Shown: piece after piece, positions 26,927-34,866 of the stretch
Position numbering within the stretch: position 1 is the stretch's first letter
Layout: every line of letters begins with the position of its first letter
Position numbers and translations under genes: made by a program
Notes under the pieces: model-generated
The model's input: the letters and a program-made list of their open reading frames with translations, nothing else
The model's database searches: none
What the model was told of the DNA's origin: nothing
NCBI GenBank assembly: GCA_947500385.1
Contig: CANMSA010000011.1
Location: 62,001 to 126,000 of the forward strand
Origin: an uncultured Flavobacteriaceae bacterium
Lineage (GTDB): Bacteria > Bacteroidota > Bacteroidia > Flavobacteriales > Flavobacteriaceae
DNA length: 64,000 nt
Reading direction: 5' to 3'

Positions 26927-28252
26927 ATGTCAAATACCACATTAAAATGGGCTGTATTACGTCTATGTCCGCTTCTAATACTTGTTAACATAGGTTGTGG
27001 GCAGTCGGTACAAGAAAGTGCAAAAACCGCTGTCAAAAATACTCATGCCACTACTCGGCCTCGTTGGGCAAGCGAGTTGATCGCGGCTTACAGGGCGTTA
27101 AACGAACAGCGCTCTCCCGAAACTGCCACCCTATTGGTAAGGGCATCGGACGATATGCCAAAAAAGAACTGGGAAAATTATTTTATGGCAGCAGCCATCT
27201 ATGCTCCCAACGGCCTGCATGACCAGGCATTCGAATCGCTTGAAAAAGCAATTGGAGCAGGGCTCAAAGATTACAACCTGTTAACTACATATCCAGAATT
27301 ATCGTCTCTAAAAGAGGATCAACGCTGGTCAAATCTTGTTTCAAAAGTAGATAGTATACAAAAAGGTGCTTTGGCAAAAATCGAAAATCCGGCCATACTT
27401 GCGGCGCTACAGAACATGTGGTCGCAAGACCAACGAGCATTATCACAGTATGAGGAAAAGATAAAAACCTTGGACAGCAGTGCAACATGGGAATCCTACC
27501 AAGCACTTTTTGAACCAGTAGAGAAACAATGGGATATCAATAGAAAAAAATTGGATAGCATCATTGCCATTCATGGCTGGCCAGGAAATCGTTTGGTGAG
27601 GGAAGACGGTGCCAAACTTGCTTGGGCCATATCACAGCACCATCCAGATGTATTTTATAAACAACGTTGCCTTGCCTTATTGAAGACAGCGATAGAACAA
27701 TCGGATGCCGACCCCAACCATTATGCAGAATTGAACGATCGCATTGCACGGGAGACCTGGCAAAAACAGACCTATGGTGCCAGTATGGGAGAAAATGCCC
27801 CATACCCTATCAAAAACCCTGAAGAAGTAAACAAAAAACGTCTAGAACTCGGCCTTTTTGAACCCATAGAAGTGTACGCCTTGTACCACGGCATTGACTA
27901 TCAGTTGCCGTCTGAGGAAGAAATTCGGTCTGCTTATCAACAAGCACAGGACGATTATAAAAAATTCGAAGCTTTTTTAGGGACTAACATGATCGATTCG
28001 GTCAACACTTATCTCGAGAGAGCAATTGCGGCCCATGGCGATATTAGCGATGAACAGCTTTATAATGCTTCCTTACGACTTGCCCAACTACCAAATAAGC
28101 GATCACAACGCATAACCTTTAAGATCTTAAAGGTGTTGATCTGGCGAAAATGGGACAAAAGGTTTCAAATGTTGACCCAAGAAGAACTTACGTCCATACA
28201 CCATCAAAAAGAATGGGAGGAAATTGAAGCATTGATCAAGATGAGCAGATAG
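26927..28252 (+). CDS. Lipoprotein with TPR-like repeats and a DUF6624-like domain
   Basis: 441 residues. The N terminus has a hydrophobic stretch and lipobox LVNIGC (Cys24). Residues about 45-140 look like TPR or end-of-group repeats (MAAAIYAPNGLHDQAFESLEKAIGAG). A DUF6624-like domain spans about 205-320, with HGWPGNRLVREDGAKLAWAI, QHHPDVFYKQRCLALLKTAI and LNDRIARETWQKQTYG. The domain is frequent in Bacteroidota and its function is unknown. Located between an AraC regulator and an alpha/beta hydrolase. Confidence 0.8.
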   Translation: MSNTTLKWAVLRLCPLLILVNIGCGQSVQESAKTAVKNTHATTRPRWASELIAAYRALNEQRSPETATLLVRASDDMPKKNWENYFMAAAIYAPNGLHDQAFESLEKAIGAGLKDYNLLTTYPELSSLKEDQRWSNLVSKVDSIQKGALAKIENPAILAALQNMWSQDQRALSQYEEKIKTLDSSATWESYQALFEPVEKQWDINRKKLDSIIAIHGWPGNRLVREDGAKLAWAISQHHPDVFYKQRCLALLKTAIEQSDADPNHYAELNDRIARETWQKQTYGASMGENAPYPIKNPEEVNKKRLELGLFEPIEVYALYHGIDYQLPSEEEIRSAYQQAQDDYKKFEAFLGTNMIDSVNTYLERAIAAHGDISDEQLYNASLRLAQLPNKRSQRITFKILKVLIWRKWDKRFQMLTQEELTSIHHQKEWEEIEALIKMSR

Positions 28253-28534
28253 CAACCAACTGATCCTACGGTAACATTGATCTTTGCCCTTAGTATCATG
28301 TTTAGGGCATTTAATGCGACCTGGCGACACCTACCCGGCAGTTGAATAAAGTCCCTAATGCTAATACAGCAGTAAGCTATCGGCCCGCGCATAACAATCA
28401 AAACAATACTTTTTTATGTGTGCATGCTGAAATTTTACAGGTACTTATCAACCCGCAGATTTAGTATCTTGGAGGCATCATCGACATTGAATAACGATGC
28501 TCATAGGTTACAGACAAAACGCCAACGTACTTTT

Positions 28535-29371
28535 ATGATAGAAATTGAAATCGCTACAAACTCCACCAATTCTATCGCCGCGACGCTATTTACCGCTGAA
28601 AAAGAACAGGCCGTATTGATTATTGCTTCCGCGACAGGGGTAAAGCAATCGTTTTATAAGAAATTTGCGGAATTCCTTGCCGCAAAGGGTGTCACCGTAA
28701 TCACATTTGACTACCAAGGCATAGGACGTTCGTTAAACCAGCGAATAGCCGATGTGGAAAATAACGCTGAGGAATGGGGAAGCATTGGCTTGGAAAACGT
28801 CATTGCCCATATGCTCAAATACCATCCCCGTTCCAAAAAATATATTCTAGGGCATAGTATCGGAGGACAATTAATTGGTTTTGCAAAATCGGCCATTGAA
28901 GTTGACAAAATCATTCTAGTCGCGGCACAATCGGGATATTGGAAATATTGGAAGGGCACCGGCCGCGTAAAAATGTGGTTCAATTGGTATGTGCTATTTC
29001 CCACCTTAGTATCCCTTTTTGGGTATATGCCGTCGAAAAAAATCAGTGGCATGGAAAATTTACCAAAAAACGTTGCAAAGCAATGGAACAACTGGGGTAA
29101 GGATCCCGAATACCTGTTTAGTGATATTCGCCAAGAAGCATCCAATTTTGACGCTATTAGTTCCCGAATGACGGCATTTAGCATCGCCGATGATGTCTAC
29201 GCGCCCAAAGCGGCGGTCAATTGGATGACCCAGAAGTACAGCAAAGCAACGGTCAAAGAGATTCACTTGATCCCAAGCGATTACAACAGCCCGAAAATTG
29301 GGCACTTTGGAATATTCCGAGAAAAGTTCCAACATAATTTATGGCAACTCCTATTAAAGGAAATTGATTGA
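28535..29371 (+). CDS. Serine aminopeptidase-like alpha/beta hydrolase
   Basis: 278 residues from the ATG at 28535, chosen because MIEIEIATNSTN begins the hydrolase fold; an open extension to 28418 is hydrophilic with no family resemblance. Key elements are ITFDYQGIGRS, the nucleophile elbow LGHSIGGQ (Ser near residue 110) and a late His in KIGHFGIF. The DYQGIGRS and GHSIGGQ pattern matches a group of uncharacterised alpha/beta-hydrolases (YdcJ/COG4757-like). Preceded by 282 bases of non-coding sequence with no clear promoter. Confidence 0.82.
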   Translation: MIEIEIATNSTNSIAATLFTAEKEQAVLIIASATGVKQSFYKKFAEFLAAKGVTVITFDYQGIGRSLNQRIADVENNAEEWGSIGLENVIAHMLKYHPRSKKYILGHSIGGQLIGFAKSAIEVDKIILVAAQSGYWKYWKGTGRVKMWFNWYVLFPTLVSLFGYMPSKKISGMENLPKNVAKQWNNWGKDPEYLFSDIRQEASNFDAISSRMTAFSIADDVYAPKAAVNWMTQKYSKATVKEIHLIPSDYNSPKIGHFGIFREKFQHNLWQLLLKEID

Positions 29372-29384
29372 AAACAATACAAAG

Positions 29385-29618
29385 TCATAAATCGCCAATC
29401 GGTCGAATAGTAGGAGCTACCTTTTTGGGTTCAAGATCTTTGTTGTGCCAAATTCTTGGATTTTGGCCATGAAGTTCCCATGGGTCTTCCAGGCGATACC
29501 TTACCAACCGCTTTGGACGATAAAGGAAGATGTAATGAATTGGTTTTTGAAAGGTGTTCCCTCCACTTTCAATGTTCCCAGTTCCACTAATACTGTATTT
29601 TAACCTAAAACCCCTAAA
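29385..29618 (-). pseudogene. Startless open frame, probable remnant of a gene's 3' end
   Basis: On the minus strand an open frame of 77 codons ends in TGA (29385-29387) and is bounded upstream by TAA (29619-29621). It has no ATG, GTG or TTG near its 5' end. Its composition looks like real protein (QKPIHYIFLYRPKRLVRY, EDPWELHGQNPRIWHNKD, PKKVAPTIRPIGDL): balanced, rich in Trp, Tyr and Pro, with ordinary codons. I do not recognise it. A decayed gene end left by rearrangement fits best; chance is possible at this length. Confidence 0.35.
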
Positions 29619-29649
29619 TTAGACGGCAGCAAGTAACCGAACGAAGCGA

Positions 29650-31038
29650 GTGGCCAATCAACTAACAACCTATTGGAAACTGCATAGGACCCCTATCCTA
29701 TTGGCACTGCTAAGCCTTGTTTTTTACCATACGTTTGCCTACAACTTGGTTCGCACCGATTTTGTAAGGCTTTTAGCCCTCTTTGTCGCCTTGTTCTTCC
29801 TTTGTTACAAGTTGATACAGTTCGAAAAATGGAATTTTAAATTTCTATTGGGGGCCGGTATCCTCTTTCGTCTTGTCTTTCTATTCGTTGAACCGAATCT
29901 TTCCCAGGATTTTTATCGCTTTATATGGGACGGGGAGCTCGTACATCATTGGCTCAATCCTTACTTAGAAGTACCCAACACCCTTATTGAACAAAAAAAT
30001 CTTGTTATCGCAAATGCCCAAACCCTCTATGATGGAATGGGATCTTTGAGTGCAAGGCACTTCAGTAATTACCCGCCGTTGAACCAGCTGATTTTTGCGG
30101 CAACCAGTTTTTTGGGGGCCGATAGCGTCTTAGGTTCGGTGATTGCAATGCGCGTTGTGATTATCCTGGCAGATGTAGGAGTGTTTTATTTTGGCCGCAA
30201 GCTACTACGGAACTTAAACCGATCACCACACTTGATATTTTGGTATTTTTTAAATCCGTTGGTCATTGTTGAACTCACCGGAAACCTTCATTTTGAAGGG
30301 GCGATGTTGTTCTTTTTTGTAAGCTCGCTTTACTTGATCTCGGTTAAAAAATGGAAAATGGGCGCCATCGTGTATGCACTTTCAATTTCAGTAAAATTGG
30401 TCCCATTGCTCTTCCTACCGTTGTTCATAAAACACTTCGGATGGAAAAAGAGCATAGGCTTCTATACCATAGTGGGTATTACAAGCCTCGCATTGTTGCT
30501 TCCTTTCTACTCCTCTGAATTTATAGACCACTATGCGCAAACCGTGGGGCTTTGGTTTTCAAATTTTGAATTCAATGCGGGTCTCTACAACGGAATCAAA
30601 AAACTTGCGGTACAATTCGATGCAAAGCCTTGGGAACTGATCAAAATCTACGGAAAAATAACTCCTTGGATTACCATCCTATCCGTATTGGCCCTTACTT
30701 TTTTCAGAAACAATCAAAAGCTACCTGTACTAATGGGCTCTATGTTATGGGCCCTTACCCTTTATTATTTTACTTCGGCAACCGTACATCCTTGGTACCT
30801 TATTTTTTTGGTGACCCTCTGTATTTTCACAGAATATCGCTTTGCCATTCTGTGGTCGGCGGCCGTAGTTCTGAGTTATTTCGCCTATTCCAAAATAGAT
30901 TTTAAAGAGAATCTATGGTTGCTTTCAATTGAGTATTTAGCGGTTTATGCCTTTTTAGCGTATGAAATTATCACACGACATGGCAAAAAAGTTTTATTTG
31001 GCAAAAAGGACCGTTTTAAGAGGGCCGATTCGAATTAA
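29650..31038 (+). CDS. Polytopic mannosyltransferase-like glycosyltransferase (GT87/DUF2029 type)
   Basis: 462 residues starting at GTG 29650; no ATG is available upstream in frame. About ten to twelve membrane segments are visible. The first extracytoplasmic loop contains LSQDFYRFIWDGELV, the acidic motif of polyprenyl-phosphate-sugar-dependent GT-C transferases. NPLVIVELTGNLHFEG and STATVHPWYL-type residues (SATVHPWYLIF) are also typical of this group. It would use the sugar-phospholipid made by a DPM1-like GT2, such as that at 16928-17623, from which it is separated by 12 kb here. Its weak start and the REP-like sequence immediately before it suggest that its 5' region has been altered. 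Confidence 0.83.
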   Translation: MANQLTTYWKLHRTPILLALLSLVFYHTFAYNLVRTDFVRLLALFVALFFLCYKLIQFEKWNFKFLLGAGILFRLVFLFVEPNLSQDFYRFIWDGELVHHWLNPYLEVPNTLIEQKNLVIANAQTLYDGMGSLSARHFSNYPPLNQLIFAATSFLGADSVLGSVIAMRVVIILADVGVFYFGRKLLRNLNRSPHLIFWYFLNPLVIVELTGNLHFEGAMLFFFVSSLYLISVKKWKMGAIVYALSISVKLVPLLFLPLFIKHFGWKKSIGFYTIVGITSLALLLPFYSSEFIDHYAQTVGLWFSNFEFNAGLYNGIKKLAVQFDAKPWELIKIYGKITPWITILSVLALTFFRNNQKLPVLMGSMLWALTLYYFTSATVHPWYLIFLVTLCIFTEYRFAILWSAAVVLSYFAYSKIDFKENLWLLSIEYLAVYAFLAYEIITRHGKKVLFGKKDRFKRADSN

Positions 31039-31042
31039 TTTG

Positions 31043-31050
31043 TACATTTG
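31043..31050 (+). promoter_or_regulatory. -7 type promoter element before the arginine/proline operon
   Basis: TACATTTG matches the Bacteroidota -7 consensus TAnnTTTG. It lies 8 bases before the ATG of the leader ORF at 31058, so transcripts would start almost at that ATG. No good TTTG was found 17-23 bases upstream, so the assignment rests on one element. Confidence 0.35.
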
Positions 31051-31057
31051 ACCCGTA

Positions 31058-31141
31058 ATGAACAGCGAAACACATTCTTATACTATCTACGGAGCAACCG
31101 CTCCCGTACGTTCATTGGTACCCGTTCGCCGTCGCCCGTAA
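31058..31141 (+). CDS. Candidate arginine/proline leader peptide (attenuator) of the arg-pro operon
   Basis: A 27-codon ORF with ATG at 31058 and TAA at 31139-31141. Residues 16-27 read PVRSLVPVRRRP: four Arg (positions 18, 24, 25, 26) and three Pro (16, 22, 27) in twelve residues, with three consecutive Arg codons (CGC CGT CGC) and one Pro codon right before the stop. The downstream operon makes exactly arginine and proline. Leader peptides rich in the end-product amino acid are the hallmark of ribosome-mediated attenuation. Alternative hairpins follow at 31140-31183. It lies between a terminal glycosyltransferase gene and the GNAT gene, in an otherwise empty 190-base gap. Translation is not proven. 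Confidence 0.5.
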   Translation: MNSETHSYTIYGATAPVRSLVPVRRRP

Positions 31142-31183
31142 GGGTATATTTTTATTTTGGAAATAGGTGAGTCCATTTCCCTT
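31140..31183 (+). promoter_or_regulatory. Alternative hairpins following the leader ORF
   Basis: Two pairings compete for the same bases. GGAAAT plus GG (31159-31164, 31166-31167) pairs with CC plus ATTTCC (31173-31180) around a TGAGT loop. Alternatively AAGGG (31140-31144) pairs with CCCTT (31179-31183). A ribosome paused on the Arg codons at 31127-31135 would cover AAGGG and favour the first hairpin. A GC hairpin, GGAGC-AACC-GCTCC (31091-31104), lies inside the leader ORF. No T-run follows, so a classical terminator is not evident; control could act on elongation or on translation of the GNAT gene. Confidence 0.35.
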
Positions 31184-31228
31184 CTCGACAAAACATTCAT
31201 TATTTTATAATCCTTAAAGCAAATTACA

Positions 31229-31861
31229 ATGGAAATTGTTATTGCTAACGAATCACATTTTAAGTACGCCCAAATTATCTGTGACACTATCGCCGATTCG
31301 GCCAAGGTGCGCGGTACGGGAATTGCCAAACGTACCCCGGAATACATTCTTAAAAAATTGGAAAATGGCAATGCCGTTATCGCGTTGGATGGCGATACGT
31401 TTGCGGGCTTCTGCTACATTGAAGTATGGGGACATGAAAAATACGTTGCCAATTCAGGGTTGATCGTACACCCTGACTACCGTGCAAAGGGGTTGGCAAA
31501 AAAAATCAAAAAGAAAATTTTTGACCTTTCAAAAGAGAAGTTTCCAAAGGCTAAAATATTTGGTATTACCACCGGGCTGGCCGTTATGAAAATCAATTAT
31601 GAATTGGGCTACAAACCCGTCACCTTTTCTGAACTGACCGATGACCCGCAATTTTGGAAAGGATGCCAAACCTGTAAAAACTTCGACATTTTAACCCGTA
31701 CAGAGCAAAAAATGTGTCTTTGTACCGGTATGCTACACGACCCGGCCGCCACAAACGGCCCCAAGGAAAAACAACAAAAAAAGATGAACGGTAAAGCGTT
31801 CAAACGATTAAAAAGTATCAAGGAAAGTATATTCCTAAAAAAGAAAACCAAGAACATATGA
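31229..31861 (+). CDS. GNAT N-acyltransferase heading the arg operon, candidate N-acylglutamate synthase
   Basis: 210 residues. The GNAT core has VANSGLIVHPDYRAKGLAKK, with the acyl-CoA pyrophosphate loop at about residues 83-91, and ITTGLAVMKINYELGYKP. After the core it carries a tail with a cysteine cluster (C146, C149, C163, C165: CQTC and CLC), then a Lys-rich end. No argA or argJ homologue is visible in the window, while all later ornithine/arginine steps are present, so this gene is the best candidate for the first step, acylating glutamate (acetyl or succinyl). From memory, a GNAT gene in this position has been proposed for that role in other Bacteroidota. Its stop overlaps the argG ATG by 4 bases (ATGA). 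Confidence 0.75.
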   Translation: MEIVIANESHFKYAQIICDTIADSAKVRGTGIAKRTPEYILKKLENGNAVIALDGDTFAGFCYIEVWGHEKYVANSGLIVHPDYRAKGLAKKIKKKIFDLSKEKFPKAKIFGITTGLAVMKINYELGYKPVTFSELTDDPQFWKGCQTCKNFDILTRTEQKMCLCTGMLHDPAATNGPKEKQQKKMNGKAFKRLKSIKESIFLKKKTKNI

Positions 31862-33036
31862 AACTAGTACTAGCCTATAGTGGCGGATTGGACACCAGTT
31901 ACTGCGCAAAATATCTCTCCAAAGAAAAGGGTTTTGAAGTGCACGCGGTAAGTATAAATACCGGTGGCTTTTCACAAGAAGAAATTACGGCCATAGAAGA
32001 AAAAGCATTGCAACTCGGAGCGGCGTCCTATACCTCGATCGATGCGGTACAGACCTTTTATGAAAAGGTAGTCAAATACCTCATTTTCGGAAACGTTTTA
32101 AAAAACAACACCTACCCCCTTTCGGTAAGTGCCGAGCGAATTGTACAGGCTATTGAAATTGTGAACCATGCCAAAAAAATCGGCGCCCAGTATATTGCCC
32201 ATGGCAGCACCGGTGCAGGTAATGATCAGGTGCGTTTTGATATGATCTTTCAGATTATCGCTCCAGAAATAGAGATTATTACGCCCATTAGGGATCTGCA
32301 ATTGGCCCGGGAGGAAGAAATCGCCTACTTACAACAAAACGGTGTAGACTATTCTTGGGAAAAAGCAAAATATTCAATTAACCGAGGTCTCTGGGGCACC
32401 TCGGTAGGTGGCGAGGAAACCCTCACTTCCGAACTCCCATTGCCCGATAGTGCCTATCCTAGCCAATTGCAAGAGAAAAAACCGGCCACGGTACAACTTA
32501 CTTTCGAAAAAGGAGAACTCATCGCCATCGACGGAGAACAAAATACCCCCGTTGCCAATATCGAAAAACTGAATGCCATGGCATCTAAATATGCCATTGG
32601 GCGCGACATTCACGTAGGCGATACGATTATTGGTATCAAAGGTCGGGTTGGTTTTGAGGCAGCTGCTTCCTTGATCATCATCAAAGCACATCACCTATTA
32701 GAAAAACACACCTTGACCAAATGGCAACAATATCAAAAAGGGCAGCAAGGAAATTTTTACGGGATGTTGCTGCACGAAGGCAACTACTTAGATGCCGTTA
32801 TGCGAAATATTGAAGCATTCTTAACAGATACCCAAAAAACCGTTTCCGGTGATGTCTTCGTGGGACTCTACCCTTTTCAATTCAGGTTAAACGGGGTGTC
32901 CTCTAAACATGATTTAATGAACGCCTCTTTTGGAAGTTATGGCGAGATGAACAAGGCATGGTCGGCCGAAGACGCCAAAGGTTTTATCAAAATACTATCG
33001 AACTCAGGTAAAATATACAACCACGTAAATCAATAA
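31858..33036 (+). CDS. argG: Argininosuccinate synthase
   Basis: 392 residues, full length. It starts with the ATP pyrophosphatase P-loop LAYSGGLDTSYCAKYL (3-18). AHGSTGAGNDQVRFDM (citrulline/aspartate-binding region) is present near 116-131. It condenses citrulline with aspartate using ATP. In the operon it is overlapped at its ATG by the GNAT gene and followed by argC after one base. The C-terminal part is of the longer Bacteroidota type with YGMLLHEGNYLDAVMR. Confidence 0.96.
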   Translation: MKLVLAYSGGLDTSYCAKYLSKEKGFEVHAVSINTGGFSQEEITAIEEKALQLGAASYTSIDAVQTFYEKVVKYLIFGNVLKNNTYPLSVSAERIVQAIEIVNHAKKIGAQYIAHGSTGAGNDQVRFDMIFQIIAPEIEIITPIRDLQLAREEEIAYLQQNGVDYSWEKAKYSINRGLWGTSVGGEETLTSELPLPDSAYPSQLQEKKPATVQLTFEKGELIAIDGEQNTPVANIEKLNAMASKYAIGRDIHVGDTIIGIKGRVGFEAAASLIIIKAHHLLEKHTLTKWQQYQKGQQGNFYGMLLHEGNYLDAVMRNIEAFLTDTQKTVSGDVFVGLYPFQFRLNGVSSKHDLMNASFGSYGEMNKAWSAEDAKGFIKILSNSGKIYNHVNQ

Positions 33037-33037
33037 T

Positions 33038-34012
33038 ATGATCAGAGCAGGTATTATTGGAGGTTCGGGCTATACGGGTGGTGAGCTCATCCGAGTTTTA
33101 TTGAACCATCCGAAAGTGGAAATCGATTTTGTCTACAGTACAACACGGGCCGGAAAAGCATTGACCTCGGCACATCCCGATTTATTGGGAGCGACCACCA
33201 TGCAATTTACAGCTGATATAAATGCGGCCGTAGACTTGGTTTTCCTTTGTTTGGGCCACGGGAACTCTACACAGTTTTTGCGGGACCACTCCTTTTCAAA
33301 CGCTACAAAGATCATTGACCTTAGCAATGACTTTCGCCTACACAAAGATGCCATTTTTGACACCAAAACATTCGTTTATGGGCTACCCGAGCTGAACAAA
33401 ACCGCTATTCAGCAAGCAAACCATGTTGCCAATCCCGGTTGCTTTGCAACCGCTATACAGCTAGCCTTGCTCCCTTTGGCCAAAGCGGGCCTTCTTGAAA
33501 ATGAAGTACATATCAATGCGGTCACTGGAAGCACAGGTGCCGGGGTACGCCCTGCGGAAACCACGCATTTTAGCTGGCGGAACAACAATGTGAGCTGGTA
33601 CAAGCCCTTTACCCATCAGCATCTCGGAGAAATTAACGAAAGTCTACTTTCATACCAAACAGGGATTGGCGAATTGTATTTCCTCCCGGTTCGCGGAAAT
33701 TTTACCCGGGGTATTTTTGCAACTGCTTACACCCATTTTGAGGGCAGTGAAGAAACAGCTAAGGATTTGTATCGGGATTTTTACGCCGATAGCCTTTTCA
33801 CACACCTTAGCGAAAGTCCCATTCACCTAAAGCAAGTGGTCAATACCAATCAATGCCATCTACACATACATACATACCAAAACAAGTTGTTGATCACCTC
33901 GGCCATTGACAACCTTTTGAAAGGAGCTTCGGGACAAGCCGTTCATAATATGAATTTGATGTTCGATTTTGAAGAAAAAGAAGGACTCCAGTTAAAAGCA
34001 GGGGTGTTTTAG
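33038..34012 (+). CDS. argC: N-acetyl(acyl)-gamma-glutamyl-phosphate reductase
   Basis: 324 residues, usual length. The NADPH motif is AGIIGGSGYTGGELIRVL (4-21), the catalytic cysteine lies in VANPGCFATAIQL, and VTGSTGAGVRP follows. It reduces the acylglutamyl phosphate made by ArgB to the semialdehyde. In a pathway of the Bacteroidota type the acyl group may be succinyl or acetyl. One base separates it from argG; proC follows after 47 bases. Confidence 0.95.
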   Translation: MIRAGIIGGSGYTGGELIRVLLNHPKVEIDFVYSTTRAGKALTSAHPDLLGATTMQFTADINAAVDLVFLCLGHGNSTQFLRDHSFSNATKIIDLSNDFRLHKDAIFDTKTFVYGLPELNKTAIQQANHVANPGCFATAIQLALLPLAKAGLLENEVHINAVTGSTGAGVRPAETTHFSWRNNNVSWYKPFTHQHLGEINESLLSYQTGIGELYFLPVRGNFTRGIFATAYTHFEGSEETAKDLYRDFYADSLFTHLSESPIHLKQVVNTNQCHLHIHTYQNKLLITSAIDNLLKGASGQAVHNMNLMFDFEEKEGLQLKAGVF

Positions 34013-34059
34013 AAATAAAAAATAGTCCACTGGTTCGGTGGGAACGCAAAAAAGCAATC

Positions 34060-34854
34060 ATGAAAATAGCAATCATAGGAACAGGAAACTTGGGGCTCTC
34101 CATTGCAAAAGGCATTTTACATAGTAATGGGGCTACCCAAATGTATATGACCAAGCGGAATATCGAAAGTATTCGGAGTTTTGAAAAATATGGCAATGTA
34201 GTAGTTACCTCCGACAACCGGGAAGCCGTACAACAATCGGATATTCTAATATTTGCCGTGCAGCCCGGCCATTTAGCCCAAATCCTAGAGGATATCAAAG
34301 ACCTGTTGACCGAAAATCATGTGATTATTTCAACCATAACAGGTTTTAGCATCGCAAAAATCGAAGGAATCATCGGTGTGGAAAACTACATCGTTCGAAG
34401 CATGCCCAACACCGCAATTTCCGTTGGAAAATCAATGACCTGTATTTGTGCCAATACCAAAGGAGCGCAACGCATTGAGTTGACCAAGGCCATCTTTAAT
34501 CAAATGGGGCACTCCTTGGAGGTGCCCGAAGAACAAATGCAAGCGGCAACCGTAATTTGTGCCAGCGGAATCGCTTTTTGGATGCGATTGATCAGGGCCA
34601 CCACCCAGGGAGCCATACAACTCGGCTTTGATGCCAAGGAGGCCCAGGAACTGGCCATGCATACCTGTGATGGGGCCGCCAACCTTTTGATCAAGTCGGG
34701 CAATCATCCTGAAGAAGAAATAGATCGGGTAACCACCCCCATGGGCTGCACCATTCAAGGACTCAACGAAATGGAGCACCAAGGGTTGAGCTCGTCGTTG
34801 ATCCGAGGAATTGTGGCATCCTTTGATAAAATAACGGAGTTTAAAAACAAATAA
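34060..34854 (+). CDS. proC: Pyrroline-5-carboxylate reductase
   Basis: 264 residues. N-terminal NAD(P)H motif IAIIGTGNLGLSIAKGIL (3-20), VRSMPNTAISVGKSM (near 127) and the C-terminal SGNHPEEEIDRVTTPMGCT segment with the conserved TxxxGxT region. It makes proline from pyrroline-5-carboxylate, the last step of proline synthesis. Its position between argC and argD shows that arginine and proline synthesis are encoded as one unit here, with proA and proB following. Confidence 0.95.
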   Translation: MKIAIIGTGNLGLSIAKGILHSNGATQMYMTKRNIESIRSFEKYGNVVVTSDNREAVQQSDILIFAVQPGHLAQILEDIKDLLTENHVIISTITGFSIAKIEGIIGVENYIVRSMPNTAISVGKSMTCICANTKGAQRIELTKAIFNQMGHSLEVPEEQMQAATVICASGIAFWMRLIRATTQGAIQLGFDAKEAQELAMHTCDGAANLLIKSGNHPEEEIDRVTTPMGCTIQGLNEMEHQGLSSSLIRGIVASFDKITEFKNK

Positions 34855-34866
34855 AATGGTACCCAT

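Noticed and set aside
31184-31228. ArgR operator before the GNAT gene (ATTCATTATTTTAT)
   Set aside because: Only a half-site-like ATTCA is present, with no matching TGAAT partner at the correct distance.
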